Assembly: GCF_005049045.1 (NCBI RefSeq) | Contig: NZ_SUPK01000011.1 | Location: 28,196 to 92,195 of the forward strand | DNA from: Cohnella pontilimi | GTDB taxonomy: Bacteria; Bacillota; Bacilli; Paenibacillales; Paenibacillaceae | Length of the DNA stretch: 64,000 nt | Direction: 5' to 3' | Shown: positions 54,825 to 63,821 of the stretch, piece after piece | How the letters are laid out: each line of letters starts with the position of its first letter | Position numbering within the stretch: position 1 is the first letter of the stretch | Notes under the pieces: generated by a model | Told to the model about the DNA's origin: nothing | What the model saw: only the letters and a program-made list of their open reading frames with translations | Databases searched by the model: none | Position numbers and translations under genes: made by a program

Positions 54825-54852
54825 GGGAAAACGCCGACGCGTTTTCCCTTTC
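54825..54852 (+). terminator. Terminator-like hairpin after fbaA
   Basis: GGGAAAACGC/GCGTTTTCCC with a three-to-four base loop; the T-run after it is only CTTTCC, so efficiency may be low and some reading into murA2 is possible. Confidence 0.5.
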
Positions 54853-54906
54853 CGTCATGTCCGGTGGTCCTTCCATCGGCAACAACACGAGGAGGACCCT
54901 GCATTC

Positions 54907-56157
54907 ATGGAAAAGTTGATGGTACGAGGAGGCCGTCCGCTCCGCGGTACGGTCGGGATCAGCGGCGCGAAGAACAGCGCGGTTGCCTTAATTCCCGCCG
55001 CGATATTGGCGGAATCGGAAGTCATCCTGGACAATCTGCCGAAACTCAGCGACGTGGCGGTGTACGCCGAACTGCTGGAGCAGCTCGGAGCCAAGGTCAG
55101 CTGGACGGACGATATGATGACCATCGATCCGTCCAACTTGAAGTCGGTGCCGATGCCCAACGGCCGGGTAAAGCTTCTTCGGGCTTCTTATTATCTCATG
55201 GGCGCGCTGCTCGGCCGTTTCGGAGAAGCGGTGATCGGCCTTCCAGGTGGCTGCAACTTCGAACCGAGGCCGATCGATCAGCACATTAAAGGCTTCGAAG
55301 CGTTGGGCGCGGAAGTGACCAACGAACAAGGTGCGGTGCGGATCCGGGCCAAGGAGCTGCGAGGCGCCAGAATTTATTTGGACGTCGTCAGTGTAGGTGC
55401 GACCATCAACATAATGTTGGCAGCTTCACGAGCGAAGGGCCTAACCGTCATTGAGAATGCAGCCAAGGAACCGGAAATCATCGATGTGGCGACGCTGCTG
55501 AACTCGATGGGCGCGAAAATCAAAGGGGCCGGCACGGAAGCGATCCGCATCGAGGGCGTGACCGAACTGCATGGCTGCCGGCATTCGATCATTCCGGACC
55601 GTATCCAGGCAGGCACTTATATGGTAGCCGCCGCGGCAACACGCGGCGATGTTCTCATCGATAATATTATTCCGAAGCATTTGGAAGCTCTGACGGCGAA
55701 ATTGCAGGAAATGGGCGTTCACGTATACGAAATGGACGAGGCAATCCGCGTCGTCGGCCAGCCCCGTTACGAAGCGGTAGATGTGAAGGCGCTCGTCTAT
55801 CCGGGGTTTGCGACCGACCTGCAGTCTCCCATGACCAGTCTTCTCACGCAAGCTTCCGGAGTCAGCATTTTGTCGGATTACGTGTACAGCAACCGGTTCA
55901 AACACGTCCCCGAACTAGCGCGAATGGGCGCGCAAATTCGGGTGGAAGGCCGTTCGGCCATCGTGGAAGGCACACGTCTCAATGCGGCCAAAGTCCGTGC
56001 CGCGGATTTGCGTGCGGGCGCTTCACTTGTCGTGGCCGCGTTGACCGTGGAAGACGGAACGACCGAAATTACAGGCGTCGAGTACATCGACCGCGGGTAC
56101 GATCGTCTCGTGACGCAACTAAGCAATTTGGGCGCGGAGGTATGGCGCCAAGGGTAA
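54907..56157 (+). CDS. murA2: UDP-GlcNAc 1-carboxyvinyltransferase (second MurA type)
   Basis: A 416-residue enzyme of the first committed step of peptidoglycan synthesis. The fosfomycin-target Cys is Cys 116 in [16 protein letters not shown]; the N-terminal [13 protein letters not shown] lysine and the C-terminal [11 protein letters not shown] are conserved. The sequence follows the second Firmicute paralogue (murAB/murZ of B. subtilis), which has the same place between fbaA and rho. AGGAGGA is 12 bases before ATG 54907. Confidence 0.95.
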   Translation: MEKLMVRGGRPLRGTVGISGAKNSAVALIPAAILAESEVILDNLPKLSDVAVYAELLEQLGAKVSWTDDMMTIDPSNLKSVPMPNGRVKLLRASYYLMGALLGRFGEAVIGLPGGCNFEPRPIDQHIKGFEALGAEVTNEQGAVRIRAKELRGARIYLDVVSVGATINIMLAASRAKGLTVIENAAKEPEIIDVATLLNSMGAKIKGAGTEAIRIEGVTELHGCRHSIIPDRIQAGTYMVAAAATRGDVLIDNIIPKHLEALTAKLQEMGVHVYEMDEAIRVVGQPRYEAVDVKALVYPGFATDLQSPMTSLLTQASGVSILSDYVYSNRFKHVPELARMGAQIRVEGRSAIVEGTRLNAAKVRAADLRAGASLVVAALTVEDGTTEITGVEYIDRGYDRLVTQLSNLGAEVWRQG

Positions 56158-56200
56158 GGCGTAACTTCTGGCCCGATCTTGGAGCAAGAGAGGGATTCTA

Positions 56201-57508
56201 TTGACCGATTTTCAAATGTCTGATTTGGAAGATTTGAAGCTGACTGAACTTTACAAGCTGGCGAAGGAACACCAGATCGCTGCCTACGGCCAGATGAAGA
56301 AAAAAGAGCTTGTGCTCGCGATTTTGCGGGCCCAGGCCGAGCGAAGCGGCCACATGTTCATGGAAGGCGTGCTCGACATTTTGCCCGAAGGCTTCGGATT
56401 TCTCCGCCCGATCAACTATTTGCCCAGCGCTGAGGACATTTATATCTCGGCCTCGCAAATCCGCAAGTTCGATCTGAGGTCGGGCGATGTGGTTTCCGGC
56501 AAATGCCGGGCGCCCAAAGAGAACGAACGATACTTCGGACTTCTTCAGGTGAACGCCGTCAACGGAGAACCGCCGGAAACGGCCGCAGAACGTCTCCATT
56601 TTGCCGCCCTGACTCCCCTTTATCCTCAGTCCATGCTCAAGCTCGAACATTCTCCCGCCAAGTTGTCCACTCGAATCATCGATTTGCTGTCTCCTGTCGG
56701 ACTCGGCCAGCGCGGCCTGATCGTCGCACCGCCCAAAGCCGGTAAAACCTTGCTGCTGAAAGAAATCGCCAACAGCATTTCCACCAACCGGCCCGACATC
56801 GAGCTGTTCGTGCTGCTGATCGACGAACGTCCGGAGGAAGTGACGGACATGCAGCGTTCGGTGCGGGGAGAAGTTGTCGCTTCGACTTTCGACGAGGTGC
56901 CGGAGCACCATATCAAGGTGGCGGAGCTCGTATTGGAGCGGGCGCTGCGGCTCGTTGAGCACAAAAAAGATGTCGTGATTTTGATGGACAGCATTACGCG
57001 GCTTGCCCGGGCGTACAATCTCGTGGTACCTCCGTCAGGCCGTACGCTGTCGGGCGGTATCGACCCGGCTGCGTTCCACCGGCCCAAGCGGTTTTTCGGG
57101 GCGGCGCGGAATGTCGAAGAGGGCGGAAGCCTGACGATTTTGGCTACTGCGCTGATTGAGACCGGCTCGCGGATGGACGACATTATTTATGAAGAGTTTA
57201 AAGGCACGGGCAATATGGAGCTTCACCTCGACCGCAAGCTCGCGGAACGCCGGATCTTCCCGGCGCTGGATATTCGCCGCTCGGGCACACGGCGGGAAGA
57301 GCTGCTTCTCGGCAAGGAAGAGCTGGATAAATTATGGGCGATCCGCAAAACGATGAACGATTCGCAGGAATACGTAGAACAGTTTCTTAAAAAGCTCAGC
57401 AATACGAAGACGAACCAGGAGTTTCTCGATTCCCTCGACACGTCCGGCGTGTCCGCTCCAAGCGGAGGCGGAGGCCGGCGATCGGCGCCGAGAGGCAGCT
57501 CCACCTGA
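56201..57508 (+). CDS. rho: Transcription termination factor Rho
   Basis: A 435-residue hexameric RNA helicase. N-terminal helix bundle ([15 protein letters not shown]), RNA-binding cold-shock domain ([15 protein letters not shown], then [12 protein letters not shown]), and the ATPase with Walker A PPKAGKT (about 177-183) and Walker [18 protein letters not shown]-loop and [14 protein letters not shown] 56201 has AGAGAGGG six bases upstream. A Gly/Ser/Arg-rich tail ends the protein. It is followed 30 bases on by a radical SAM gene. Confidence 0.96.
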   Translation: MTDFQMSDLEDLKLTELYKLAKEHQIAAYGQMKKKELVLAILRAQAERSGHMFMEGVLDILPEGFGFLRPINYLPSAEDIYISASQIRKFDLRSGDVVSGKCRAPKENERYFGLLQVNAVNGEPPETAAERLHFAALTPLYPQSMLKLEHSPAKLSTRIIDLLSPVGLGQRGLIVAPPKAGKTLLLKEIANSISTNRPDIELFVLLIDERPEEVTDMQRSVRGEVVASTFDEVPEHHIKVAELVLERALRLVEHKKDVVILMDSITRLARAYNLVVPPSGRTLSGGIDPAAFHRPKRFFGAARNVEEGGSLTILATALIETGSRMDDIIYEEFKGTGNMELHLDRKLAERRIFPALDIRRSGTRREELLLGKEELDKLWAIRKTMNDSQEYVEQFLKKLSNTKTNQEFLDSLDTSGVSAPSGGGGRRSAPRGSST

Positions 57509-57538
57509 CGGTTCGCCGAAAGGAAAGGAGCGATACGC

Positions 57539-58789
57539 ATGCATCTGGTGTATGCAGATGAAAAAGGACAAGTGTATGACCACTCGGAATTGTTCGGAAT
57601 CGCGCGCAGCGGCGACACTCTCGTGGAGCTGCTGGAGGACGAGTTGATTCCGCTCCCTGCCGGAGCCACGCTCGTCGGGCTGCCGAATACCCGTGCGATC
57701 GGCATGGATCCGGCAACAGGGGAAATGCAGGCGCTCCCGGCCGGGCATCAAGCGGTGGGCGCTTTGCTGCCGCAAGGCTTCACGCGCTATTATGTGCCGG
57801 GGTATGCGAAGACGGATAAGACGCAGCTTTTTCCGTTGTTCGGCTACACGGCGGTCGTCTGGAAAGACGGTGAGTTCTATGTGGCCGCCGGCCGGACGGA
57901 CGATCCGGAGCCATGGAATCCCGAGCGGTGCGACCGCAAGGAGCTGGAGGTTCAGGTCGACAGGCTGTTGACGGCGTATCCGGAGAACCGGTTGTATCAA
58001 CACTTGTCCAACTGTGCGCTGGAATACGAGTGCCTGACGGCTTCAAATACGTTCCTTCAGCGCTGGGAAGGCGCGGTTCCCGTATCCTTCGCGTGCAACG
58101 CCGGCTGTTTCGGATGTATTTCCGAGCAGCCCGACGACAGCGGGTTTCCGGCTCCGCAGACCCGGCTGAAGTTCAAGCCGACCGTCGAAGAAGTTGTAGA
58201 TATCATGCTGGAGCATCTTCGCACGCCTGAATCGATCATCAGCTTCGGCCAAGGCTGCGAAGGCGAACCGTCCACGCAGGCGCCGACGATTATCGAGGCG
58301 ATCAAGCGGGTACGGGCGCAAACTTCGAGGGGCTACATTAATATCAATACGAACGCCGGATTGACGGATCATATTCGCGGCATCACCGACGCGGGACTGG
58401 ATCTCATGCGAGTGAGCACGATCAGCGCGCTGGATGAGCATTACAACGCTTATTACAGGCCTCGCGGCTACACGTTGGCGAATGTGGAGAAGTCTCTGAA
58501 ATATGCGACGGACAAAGGCGTTTACACGTCGATCAATTACCTCGTGTTTCCCGGTGTCACCGACCGCGAAGAAGAGATTGAAGCGATGATCGGCTTCGCG
58601 CGCCGTACGGGGCTCAAGCTGATTCAAATGCGGAATCTGAACATCGATCCGGACGCGTATTTGTCCCTTATCCCGAAGGCTCAGGGCGAAATTTACGGCA
58701 TGAAAACGCTGCTCGAAATTTTCCGCCAGGAGCTGCCGGATGTCGTCATCGGCTCCTACACGCACGTTCCGCCTGCGACTGTCCGGTGA
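57539..58789 (+). CDS. Radical SAM protein, uncharacterised
   Basis: A 416-residue radical SAM enzyme. The cluster motif is CNAGCFGC (Cys 186, 190, 193) in the standard C-x3-C-x2-C order; SFGQGCEGEPS is the SAM-binding GGE-like element and the TIM-barrel strands continue (YININTNAGL, LMRVSTISALD, INYLVFPGVTDREEE). The first 180 residues, before the cluster, are a separate, unassigned beta-rich domain. ATG 57539 follows AAAGGAG. No precursor peptide gene or maturase partner is adjacent, so a ribosomally encoded peptide product is not indicated. Its function is not known to me. Confidence 0.9.
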   Translation: MHLVYADEKGQVYDHSELFGIARSGDTLVELLEDELIPLPAGATLVGLPNTRAIGMDPATGEMQALPAGHQAVGALLPQGFTRYYVPGYAKTDKTQLFPLFGYTAVVWKDGEFYVAAGRTDDPEPWNPERCDRKELEVQVDRLLTAYPENRLYQHLSNCALEYECLTASNTFLQRWEGAVPVSFACNAGCFGCISEQPDDSGFPAPQTRLKFKPTVEEVVDIMLEHLRTPESIISFGQGCEGEPSTQAPTIIEAIKRVRAQTSRGYININTNAGLTDHIRGITDAGLDLMRVSTISALDEHYNAYYRPRGYTLANVEKSLKYATDKGVYTSINYLVFPGVTDREEEIEAMIGFARRTGLKLIQMRNLNIDPDAYLSLIPKAQGEIYGMKTLLEIFRQELPDVVIGSYTHVPPATVR

Positions 58790-58807
58790 GGGTGGTTATT
58801 TTTCATA

Positions 58808-58837
58808 TTGCCACAGCACGGGCACACGTGTTATAAT
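58808..58837 (+). promoter_or_regulatory. Promoter of rpmE
   Basis: TTGCCA (58808-58813) and TATAAT (58832-58837), 18 bases apart, with TG one base before the -10. Confidence 0.75.
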
Positions 58838-58899
58838 CTTTTCATGTGTCTACCACTCTGGAGCCGACTGTTGTTCCAGGGCAGAAAGAGGTGAACCCC

Positions 58900-59097
58900 T
58901 TGAAAGAAAACATTCATCCGCAGTATCATGTGACGACGGCGACTTGCGCATGCGGCAACACCTTCGAAACGGGTTCGATTCGCTCGAACATCCGCGTCGA
59001 GGTTTGCTCCAATTGCCACCCGTTCTTCACCGGCAAACAGAAGTTCCTTGATGCCGGCGGACGTGTTGATAAGTTCAAGAAAAAATACGGTCTGTAA
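58900..59097 (+). CDS. rpmE: 50S ribosomal protein L31 (zinc type)
   Basis: A 65-residue L31. The zinc ligands CACGN and CSNCHP (four cysteines) mark the C+ form, which can be swapped for zinc-free L31 paralogues under zinc limitation; none is in the window. TTG 58900 is the start (AGAAAGAGGTG upstream; family starts KxxIHP). The longer in-frame start at 58846 is not supported. Two 43-base direct repeats begin at the stop codon. Confidence 0.95.
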   Translation: MKENIHPQYHVTTATCACGNTFETGSIRSNIRVEVCSNCHPFFTGKQKFLDAGGRVDKFKKKYGL

Positions 59098-59185
59098 GAT
59101 CGAACCGCTAGCCAGCGTCGTCAGACGCGCTCGGTTTGAGCTGATCGAACCGCTAGCCAGCGTCGTCAGACGCGCTCGGTTTGAG
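59098..59185 (+). repeat. Tandem direct repeat (two units of 43 bp)
   Basis: Unit begins GATCGAACCGCTAGCCAGCG and ends GCGCTCGGTTTGAG; copies at 59098-59140 and 59143-59185 appear identical, with CT between. Each unit can form a hairpin (AACCG...CGGTT). Located between rpmE and a terminator; no coding frame depends on it. Confidence 0.9.
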
Positions 59186-59202
59186 AAAAGACGTATAGAG
59201 AC

Positions 59203-59243
59203 AAACCTCCCTCCGCATCCTAGCGGGAAAGGGAGGTTTTTTT
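59203..59243 (+). terminator. Terminator overlapping a ribosome site
   Basis: AAACCTCCCT/AGGGAGGTTT stem, 17-base loop, then seven T in a row ending two bases before the ATG at 59245. The right arm AGGGAGG is also the ribosome site of the next gene. Confidence 0.85.
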
Positions 59244-59244
59244 C

Positions 59245-59697
59245 ATGCGCAAACAACGAAAACGCGGCCGATCGCGGCTGGCTGCTCTTATGGCGCTCGT
59301 TATGCTGCTCACATTGGCTGCAGGCTGCAATGCCGGCAGGACGAGCTACGGCGAAAATAATCCGCAAGGTGCAAATGGCGATGATAATGTGAGTGCAAAG
59401 GGACAACGGTATCCCGATGACGGATATCTTGGCACCACCTACAGCTATCCGAGCATTCCGGGGCATCGGCGTACGGTCGGTGTTCGAACACAAACCAACT
59501 CCATGAGGGACGCGATTCGGGATATAAACGGAGTTGCCGGCGCCAATATTACGTATCAAGGGAACGACGCATTCGTCACCGTTAATCTGCATCCGGACGT
59601 TCAGCCGATGGACAGGCCGAGAATTGAACGTCAGGTGGCATCCGTGCTTCGTTTTAATTTCCCTCGTTATACGATTCATGTGACCTCGACCCGCTGA
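59245..59697 (+). CDS. YhcN/YlaJ-type sporulation lipoprotein
   Basis: A 150-residue lipoprotein. Lipobox LAAGC places the acylated Cys at about 28; the rest resembles YhcN/YlaJ (spore-membrane lipoproteins), with a small C-terminal alpha/beta domain (MRDAIRDINGVAGANITYQGNDAFVTVNL). The ATG follows the T-run of a terminator, whose right stem arm AGGGAGG serves as Shine-Dalgarno. No separate promoter between the terminator and ATG exists, so it must be read through, or be transcribed from within the repeat region. Confidence 0.85.
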   Translation: MRKQRKRGRSRLAALMALVMLLTLAAGCNAGRTSYGENNPQGANGDDNVSAKGQRYPDDGYLGTTYSYPSIPGHRRTVGVRTQTNSMRDAIRDINGVAGANITYQGNDAFVTVNLHPDVQPMDRPRIERQVASVLRFNFPRYTIHVTSTR

Positions 59698-59716
59698 AGG
59701 GAACTTTTCCCTTCGG

Positions 59717-59745
59717 TTGCACAAGCGGGTGCAATTCGTTATACT
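59717..59745 (+). promoter_or_regulatory. Promoter of the SRP RNA gene
   Basis: TTGCAC (59717-59722), 17-base spacer, TATACT (59740-59745), giving a start at about 59752. Confidence 0.85.
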
Positions 59746-59750
59746 TATCT

Positions 59751-60021
59751 TTGCCGTGCTAGACGGGGAGGTAGCGGTGCCCTGTAACTCGCAATCCGCT
59801 CCAGCGAGGTTGAATTCCTGTTTGAGGTCTTGGAATGCAGGAATCGGCAGGTCACGTATCGTGTTGACGGAAGGGTCCTCCGCGAGGAACGGCCATGAAC
59901 CCGGTCAGGTCCGGAAGGAAGCAGCCGTAAGTGGTGACGTTCTTGTGTTGGAGGAGTGCTCGTCCTGAGCGGTCTTGCCTGTGCGACTGGATTTCAACGG
60001 TCGAGGACAGGTGCACGGTCC
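59751..60021 (+). ncRNA. scr: Signal recognition particle RNA (large type)
   Basis: About 270 bases beginning TTGCCGTGCTAGACGGGGAGG and ending GGTGCACGGT. It holds the Alu-domain segments (GGGGAGGTAGCGGTGCCCTG near the 5' end) and the conserved Ffh-binding hairpin GGTCAGGTCCGG then AAGGAAGCAGCCG at 59903-59927. The size and Alu domain are those of Bacillus-type scRNA rather than the 4.5S form. It directs ribosomes making membrane and secreted proteins. It precedes dnaX, as in B. subtilis. Ends are estimated by analogy, so they may be a few bases off. Confidence 0.95.
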
Positions 60022-60061
60022 TTCATTGAAATTATGCTCAGCTTCATTATATAGACAAACC

Positions 60062-60104
60062 AAGCACCTATGGCGAACAAGACACGCCAGGTGCTTTTTT
60101 TGTT
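60062..60104 (+). terminator. Terminator of SRP RNA
   Basis: AAGCACCT/AGGTGCTT stem with a further TGGCG/CGCCA pairing, followed by seven T. Confidence 0.9.
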
Positions 60105-60200
60105 TCAGAACCGGATGATTTTCTTCTTCCGCGGCGGTGGAGCGGGCTGGTCCTATGATGTATAATGGTTGAAACGGCTAACTTACGGGAGAGAAAGACA

Positions 60201-61964
60201 ATGGCCCATTTGGCTTTGTACCGGGCCTGGCGTCCGCAGACGTTTCAGGACATGGTCGGACAGCAGCATATTGTGCAGACGCTGCAGAACGCGATCCGCG
60301 AAAACCGTCTGTCCCATGCTTATTTATTTAACGGACCGAGGGGAACCGGCAAAACGAGCGCGGCCAAAATATTGGCCAAAGCCGTGAACTGCGAACACGG
60401 CCCCGCACCGGAACCTTGCAACGAATGTGAAACGTGCAAGCGGATTACCGAAGGATCGGTCATGGACGTCGTGGAGATCGATGCCGCATCTAACCGCGGT
60501 GTGGAAGAAATCCGCGATATCCGGGACAAGGTGAAGTATGCGCCGACCGAAGTGCGGCGTAAAGTGTATATTATCGACGAAGTGCATATGCTGACCACGG
60601 AAGCGTTCAACGCCTTATTGAAGACGCTGGAGGAACCGCCCGCGCACGTGATGTTCATTTTGGCCACCACGGAACCGCACCGGCTGCCGCCGACCATTAT
60701 CTCGAGGTGTCAGCGGTTCGATTTCCGCCGGGTGTCTTTGCCGGAGCAGACCGCGAGGCTGCGCGAGATTGCCGAACAAGAGGGGATGTCGGCTGAAGAA
60801 GAGGCGCTGACGTACATCGCCAGACTCTCCGACGGCGGGATGAGGGACGCGGTCAGCCTCCTCGATCAGATCGCGTCGTTTACGGGCGGCAATGTGACGC
60901 TTGAACAGGCGGTAGACGCCACAGGCGGTCTGCCGTCGGAACAGTTCGCCCGATTGGCGGCGGCGATTCGGGACGGCGACGTCAGTGCGGTTTTGCATGA
61001 AATCGACGAGATGATGAAGGCCGGCAAAAGCGCGGATAAATGTCTGGAGCAACTGATGCACTATTTCCGCGACATGCTGCTTACCCAGCTTGCGCCGGAA
61101 ACCGCAGGCACTTCCGGCCGGGTCTCCGATCCTTCGGAGCTTCGGCGATTTGCGGCGGATTTTCCGAGGGAAAGACTGTTTTCGATCATTGACTTGCTCA
61201 ACCGGTACCAAACGGAGATGAAGTACGCGGCTCATCCGCAGACGATGTTCGAGATCGCCCTGATCAAGCTGTGCACAGCCGTTGGTCAGACCACATCGGC
61301 AGAGCAACCCGGCGTTCCGGCATCCGCTTCATCGGCTCCGGCAGGAGACGTGGCCAAGCTTCAACAGAAGCTGGCCGAGCTGGAGCGCAAGCTCGATGCC
61401 GCTTTGCAGAAAGGAACGGGTTTATCCGCTGCAGGGAAAGGACAACCGAGCGTCGGTTCCGGACGCGGCTCGTCGGCGAGAGACTCGTCTTCCGCAGCCA
61501 AGCCGGTGCGTTCGCGCGTGAAGCTTGAACCGTTCGCTGCGGCCGCACAGTCGCCGGCTTCGAAGGAGCTGCTGGCCAAATGGCCGCAGGTGCTTCAGCG
61601 GGTGAAGGAAGAGCGCGTGACCGTTCACGCATGGCTGATCGACGGGGAGCCGGTCGCTTGGGCGGACGGAACGGCGCTTGTAGCTTTCAAAAATACGATG
61701 CACCGCGAAACCACCGACAAACCGGCCAACAAAAGCATGATCGAGGGAGTCATCGGTTCCATTTTGGGAGAACCCGCCTCGCTGGCTACGGTGATGCTGA
61801 AAGAATGGCAGGATGCGGCGTCCGGAACCGCCATGGCGGAGCAGGCTGCGGGAGAAGAGCTGCGCCTCGTTCCCGAAGACGGAAGCGAACCGGCCCGCGA
61901 GCCCCTGGTGGAGGAAGCGCTGCGCCTTTTCGGCGAGGATCTGGTCGTAATCAAAGATGAATGA
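60201..61964 (+). CDS. dnaX: DNA polymerase III subunit gamma/tau
   Basis: A 587-residue clamp-loader ATPase. AAA+ domain: Walker [14 protein letters not shown], zinc finger CNECETC with flanking Cys, Walker [11 protein letters not shown], arginine finger region SRCQRF. Domain III and the C-terminal tau part, which binds the polymerase, follow; the linker (about residues 375-450) is low-complexity Ser/Ala/Gly. ATG 60201 has GGGAGAG upstream. TATAAT at 60161-60166 is a possible promoter but has no good -35. ebfC follows in the usual dnaX-yaaK-recR order. Confidence 0.95.
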   Translation: MAHLALYRAWRPQTFQDMVGQQHIVQTLQNAIRENRLSHAYLFNGPRGTGKTSAAKILAKAVNCEHGPAPEPCNECETCKRITEGSVMDVVEIDAASNRGVEEIRDIRDKVKYAPTEVRRKVYIIDEVHMLTTEAFNALLKTLEEPPAHVMFILATTEPHRLPPTIISRCQRFDFRRVSLPEQTARLREIAEQEGMSAEEEALTYIARLSDGGMRDAVSLLDQIASFTGGNVTLEQAVDATGGLPSEQFARLAAAIRDGDVSAVLHEIDEMMKAGKSADKCLEQLMHYFRDMLLTQLAPETAGTSGRVSDPSELRRFAADFPRERLFSIIDLLNRYQTEMKYAAHPQTMFEIALIKLCTAVGQTTSAEQPGVPASASSAPAGDVAKLQQKLAELERKLDAALQKGTGLSAAGKGQPSVGSGRGSSARDSSSAAKPVRSRVKLEPFAAAAQSPASKELLAKWPQVLQRVKEERVTVHAWLIDGEPVAWADGTALVAFKNTMHRETTDKPANKSMIEGVIGSILGEPASLATVMLKEWQDAASGTAMAEQAAGEELRLVPEDGSEPAREPLVEEALRLFGEDLVVIKDE

Positions 61965-61987
61965 ATCTTAAGGAGGCCATAATCGAC

Positions 61988-62299
61988 ATGAACAACATGA
62001 ACCAAATGATGAAGCAAGTGAAGAAAATGCAGGAGCAAATGATGAAGGCGCAAGAGGAGCTGGGCTCGAAAACCGTGGAAGGCACGGCGGGCGGCGGTGT
62101 CGTAACGGTCACGGTGAACGGCCACAAAAAGGTGCTGAATGTTGTCATTAAGCCGGAAGCGGTGGATCCTGAAGATGTCGAAATGCTGCAGGATTTGGTC
62201 ATGACTGCCGTCAACGACGCAATCACCAAGGCGGACGAGATCGCCAACCAGGATATGGGCAAGTTTACGGGCGGAATGAAAATCCCCGGCCTGTTCTAA
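61988..62299 (+). CDS. ebfC: Nucleoid-associated protein YaaK/EbfC
   Basis: A 103-residue YbaB/EbfC-family DNA-binding dimer. N-terminal coiled coil ([22 protein letters not shown]), the central beta core [21 protein letters not shown], and the C-terminal [13 protein letters not shown] helix. ATG 61988 was chosen: AAGGAGG is 12 bases upstream. Between dnaX and recR as in most bacteria. Confidence 0.93.
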   Translation: MNNMNQMMKQVKKMQEQMMKAQEELGSKTVEGTAGGGVVTVTVNGHKKVLNVVIKPEAVDPEDVEMLQDLVMTAVNDAITKADEIANQDMGKFTGGMKIPGLF

Positions 62300-62360
62300 T
62301 CGAAATTATTCGGCCGGCGCATGATTGCGGAACCGGTCCGATTCAGAGGAGCCAAAATCT

Positions 62361-62960
62361 TTGTTTTATCCAGAACCGATCGCCAAGCTGATCGACGCCT
62401 TTTCACGCCTGCCGGGCATTGGTCCGAAAACGGCCGCGCGTCTGGCTTTCTTCGTGCTCCGCATGAAGGAGGAGGAAGTGATCGATTTCGCCAAAGCGCT
62501 CGTTAACGTGAAGCGGAATTTGACCTATTGCTCGGTGTGCTGCAATATCACCGATACCGACCCGTGCCGGATATGCTCGGACAAAACCCGGGATCCGTCG
62601 GTCATTTGTGCGGTCCAGGAACCCAAAGATGTGGTGGCCATGGAGCGTACGAAGGAATTCAACGGCAAGTACCATGTCCTGCATGGGGCGATTTCGCCCA
62701 TGGAAGGCGTAGGTCCCGACGATATACGTATCGCGGAACTGGTCAAACGACTGGGCGACGAACGCGTGCAGGAGCTGATTTTGGCCACCAACCCCAACAT
62801 TGAGGGTGAGGCGACGGCGATGTATTTATCGCGCCTGGTCAAGCCGTTCGGAATCAAGGTAACGCGAATCGCGAGAGGCCTGCCGGTCGGCGGTGACTTG
62901 GAGTACGCCGATGAAGTGACATTGTCGCAAGCGTTGGAAGGGCGCAGGGAGCTGTTCTAA
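62361..62960 (+). CDS. recR: Recombination protein RecR
   Basis: A 199-residue protein that works with RecF/RecO to load RecA at gaps. Helix-hairpin-helix ([15 protein letters not shown]), zinc finger [16 protein letters not shown], and Toprim segment [15 protein letters not shown] and [15 protein letters not shown]; ends [25 protein letters not shown] 62361 is used because AGGAG is ten bases upstream and the family starts [11 protein letters not shown]; an upstream ATG at 62325 would add non-homologous residues. Confidence 0.95.
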   Translation: MFYPEPIAKLIDAFSRLPGIGPKTAARLAFFVLRMKEEEVIDFAKALVNVKRNLTYCSVCCNITDTDPCRICSDKTRDPSVICAVQEPKDVVAMERTKEFNGKYHVLHGAISPMEGVGPDDIRIAELVKRLGDERVQELILATNPNIEGEATAMYLSRLVKPFGIKVTRIARGLPVGGDLEYADEVTLSQALEGRRELF

Positions 62961-63017
62961 ACATTTTTATAGTGCCCTAACCGCTTTGTTCTCAAGGTGA
63001 GAAAAGCTTTCCAGACC

Positions 63018-63037
63018 ACGCCCTCCGGGGCGTTTTT
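63018..63037 (+). terminator. Short terminator after recR
   Basis: ACGCCC/GGGGCGT stem with three-to-four base loop, then TTTTT. The stem is short. Confidence 0.55.
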
Positions 63038-63148
63038 CATTTTTCTCATCTTCCCCCGTTCTAAATGCCAAAATCCGGGTATACACATGTTAGTGGGTTG
63101 TCCTGAATTGAGGGCAGCACCGTGTGACAAACCCGGGAGGGATTTATC

Positions 63149-63406
63149 GTGCGGAAACGAAAAGATGCTCAGTGGGTCTACTTTAACGAAGACAGGCGGC
63201 AAGTCATCGAAGACGTCAGGCAGGCTGAACGTGAGGTGGCATTGGCGCTCTGGCGTTTTCACGATGCGCTTGGAGAAGATCATGTGGATTACGCGATCTA
63301 TTCTCTGGAAGCGGCGGAGAAAAAGCTGGATATGCTTCTAAGAAAGGCAAAGGGACTTTGGAGCATCACCCCTAGAGAAGAAGAAAGCCGGGGCAAAATC
63401 GGATGA
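63149..63406 (+). CDS. yaaL: DUF2508 protein, YaaL-like
   Basis: An 85-residue basic-acidic helical protein; conserved core VIEDVRQAEREVALALWRFHDALGE, then VDYAIYSLEAAEKKLDMLL. Function unknown. GTG 63149 has GGGAGGG eight bases upstream. It overlaps bofA by four bases (ATGA) and keeps the recR-yaaL-bofA order of Bacillus. Confidence 0.88.
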   Translation: MRKRKDAQWVYFNEDRRQVIEDVRQAEREVALALWRFHDALGEDHVDYAIYSLEAAEKKLDMLLRKAKGLWSITPREEESRGKIG

Positions 63407-63669
63407 AAACCGTCTGGATGGCGACGCTTATCGGCTCGTCGGTTTTATTGGCCGGCGTGCTGCTCAGGCAGAAGCTGCCTGCCGGATGGTGGACCCGTTT
63501 CGGCGCTCACTTGGCCTTATCGGCCATGGCGATTTACGCGTTGAACTTCTCCGGGTGGATTACGGGATTTTATATTCCTCTTAACCCCGCCACGATTGGC
63601 GCCGCAGCTTTACTCGGATTGCCGGGTATCGCCCTTGTGGCGGGATTGCAAATGACATTCGTGTCCTGA
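63403..63669 (+). CDS. bofA: Pro-sigma-K processing inhibitor BofA
   Basis: An 88-residue membrane protein that holds the SpoIVFB protease inactive in the outer forespore membrane. Two to three hydrophobic segments; the C-terminal GWITGFYIPLNPATIGAAALLGLPGIALV with NPxT and LPG matches BofA. The start overlaps yaaL and no separate ribosome site is evident, so translation is coupled. A hairpin follows. Confidence 0.9.
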   Translation: MKTVWMATLIGSSVLLAGVLLRQKLPAGWWTRFGAHLALSAMAIYALNFSGWITGFYIPLNPATIGAAALLGLPGIALVAGLQMTFVS

Positions 63670-63702
63670 ATCCCGAAGCGTTCGCGCTCGGGATATCTCT
63701 TT
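63668..63702 (+). terminator. Terminator after bofA
   Basis: ATCCCGAAGCG/CGCTCGGGAT stem with TTCG loop, tail TATCTCTTTGTTTT. Confidence 0.65.
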
Positions 63703-63821
63703 GTTTTCGCTGGATGATAATTCCGTTGACTTGGTTGCTTCGGATATGATACATTAATTCTCGCGCCAAAAACGCGCCAAGCCGAAATCAAACGAGAAAG
63801 CTCTTTTCCAAAAAGAGGTTG

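Noticed and set aside
59098..59185. Two direct repeats as a minimal CRISPR array
   Set aside because: The gap between units is two bases, so no spacer exists, and no cas genes are in the window.
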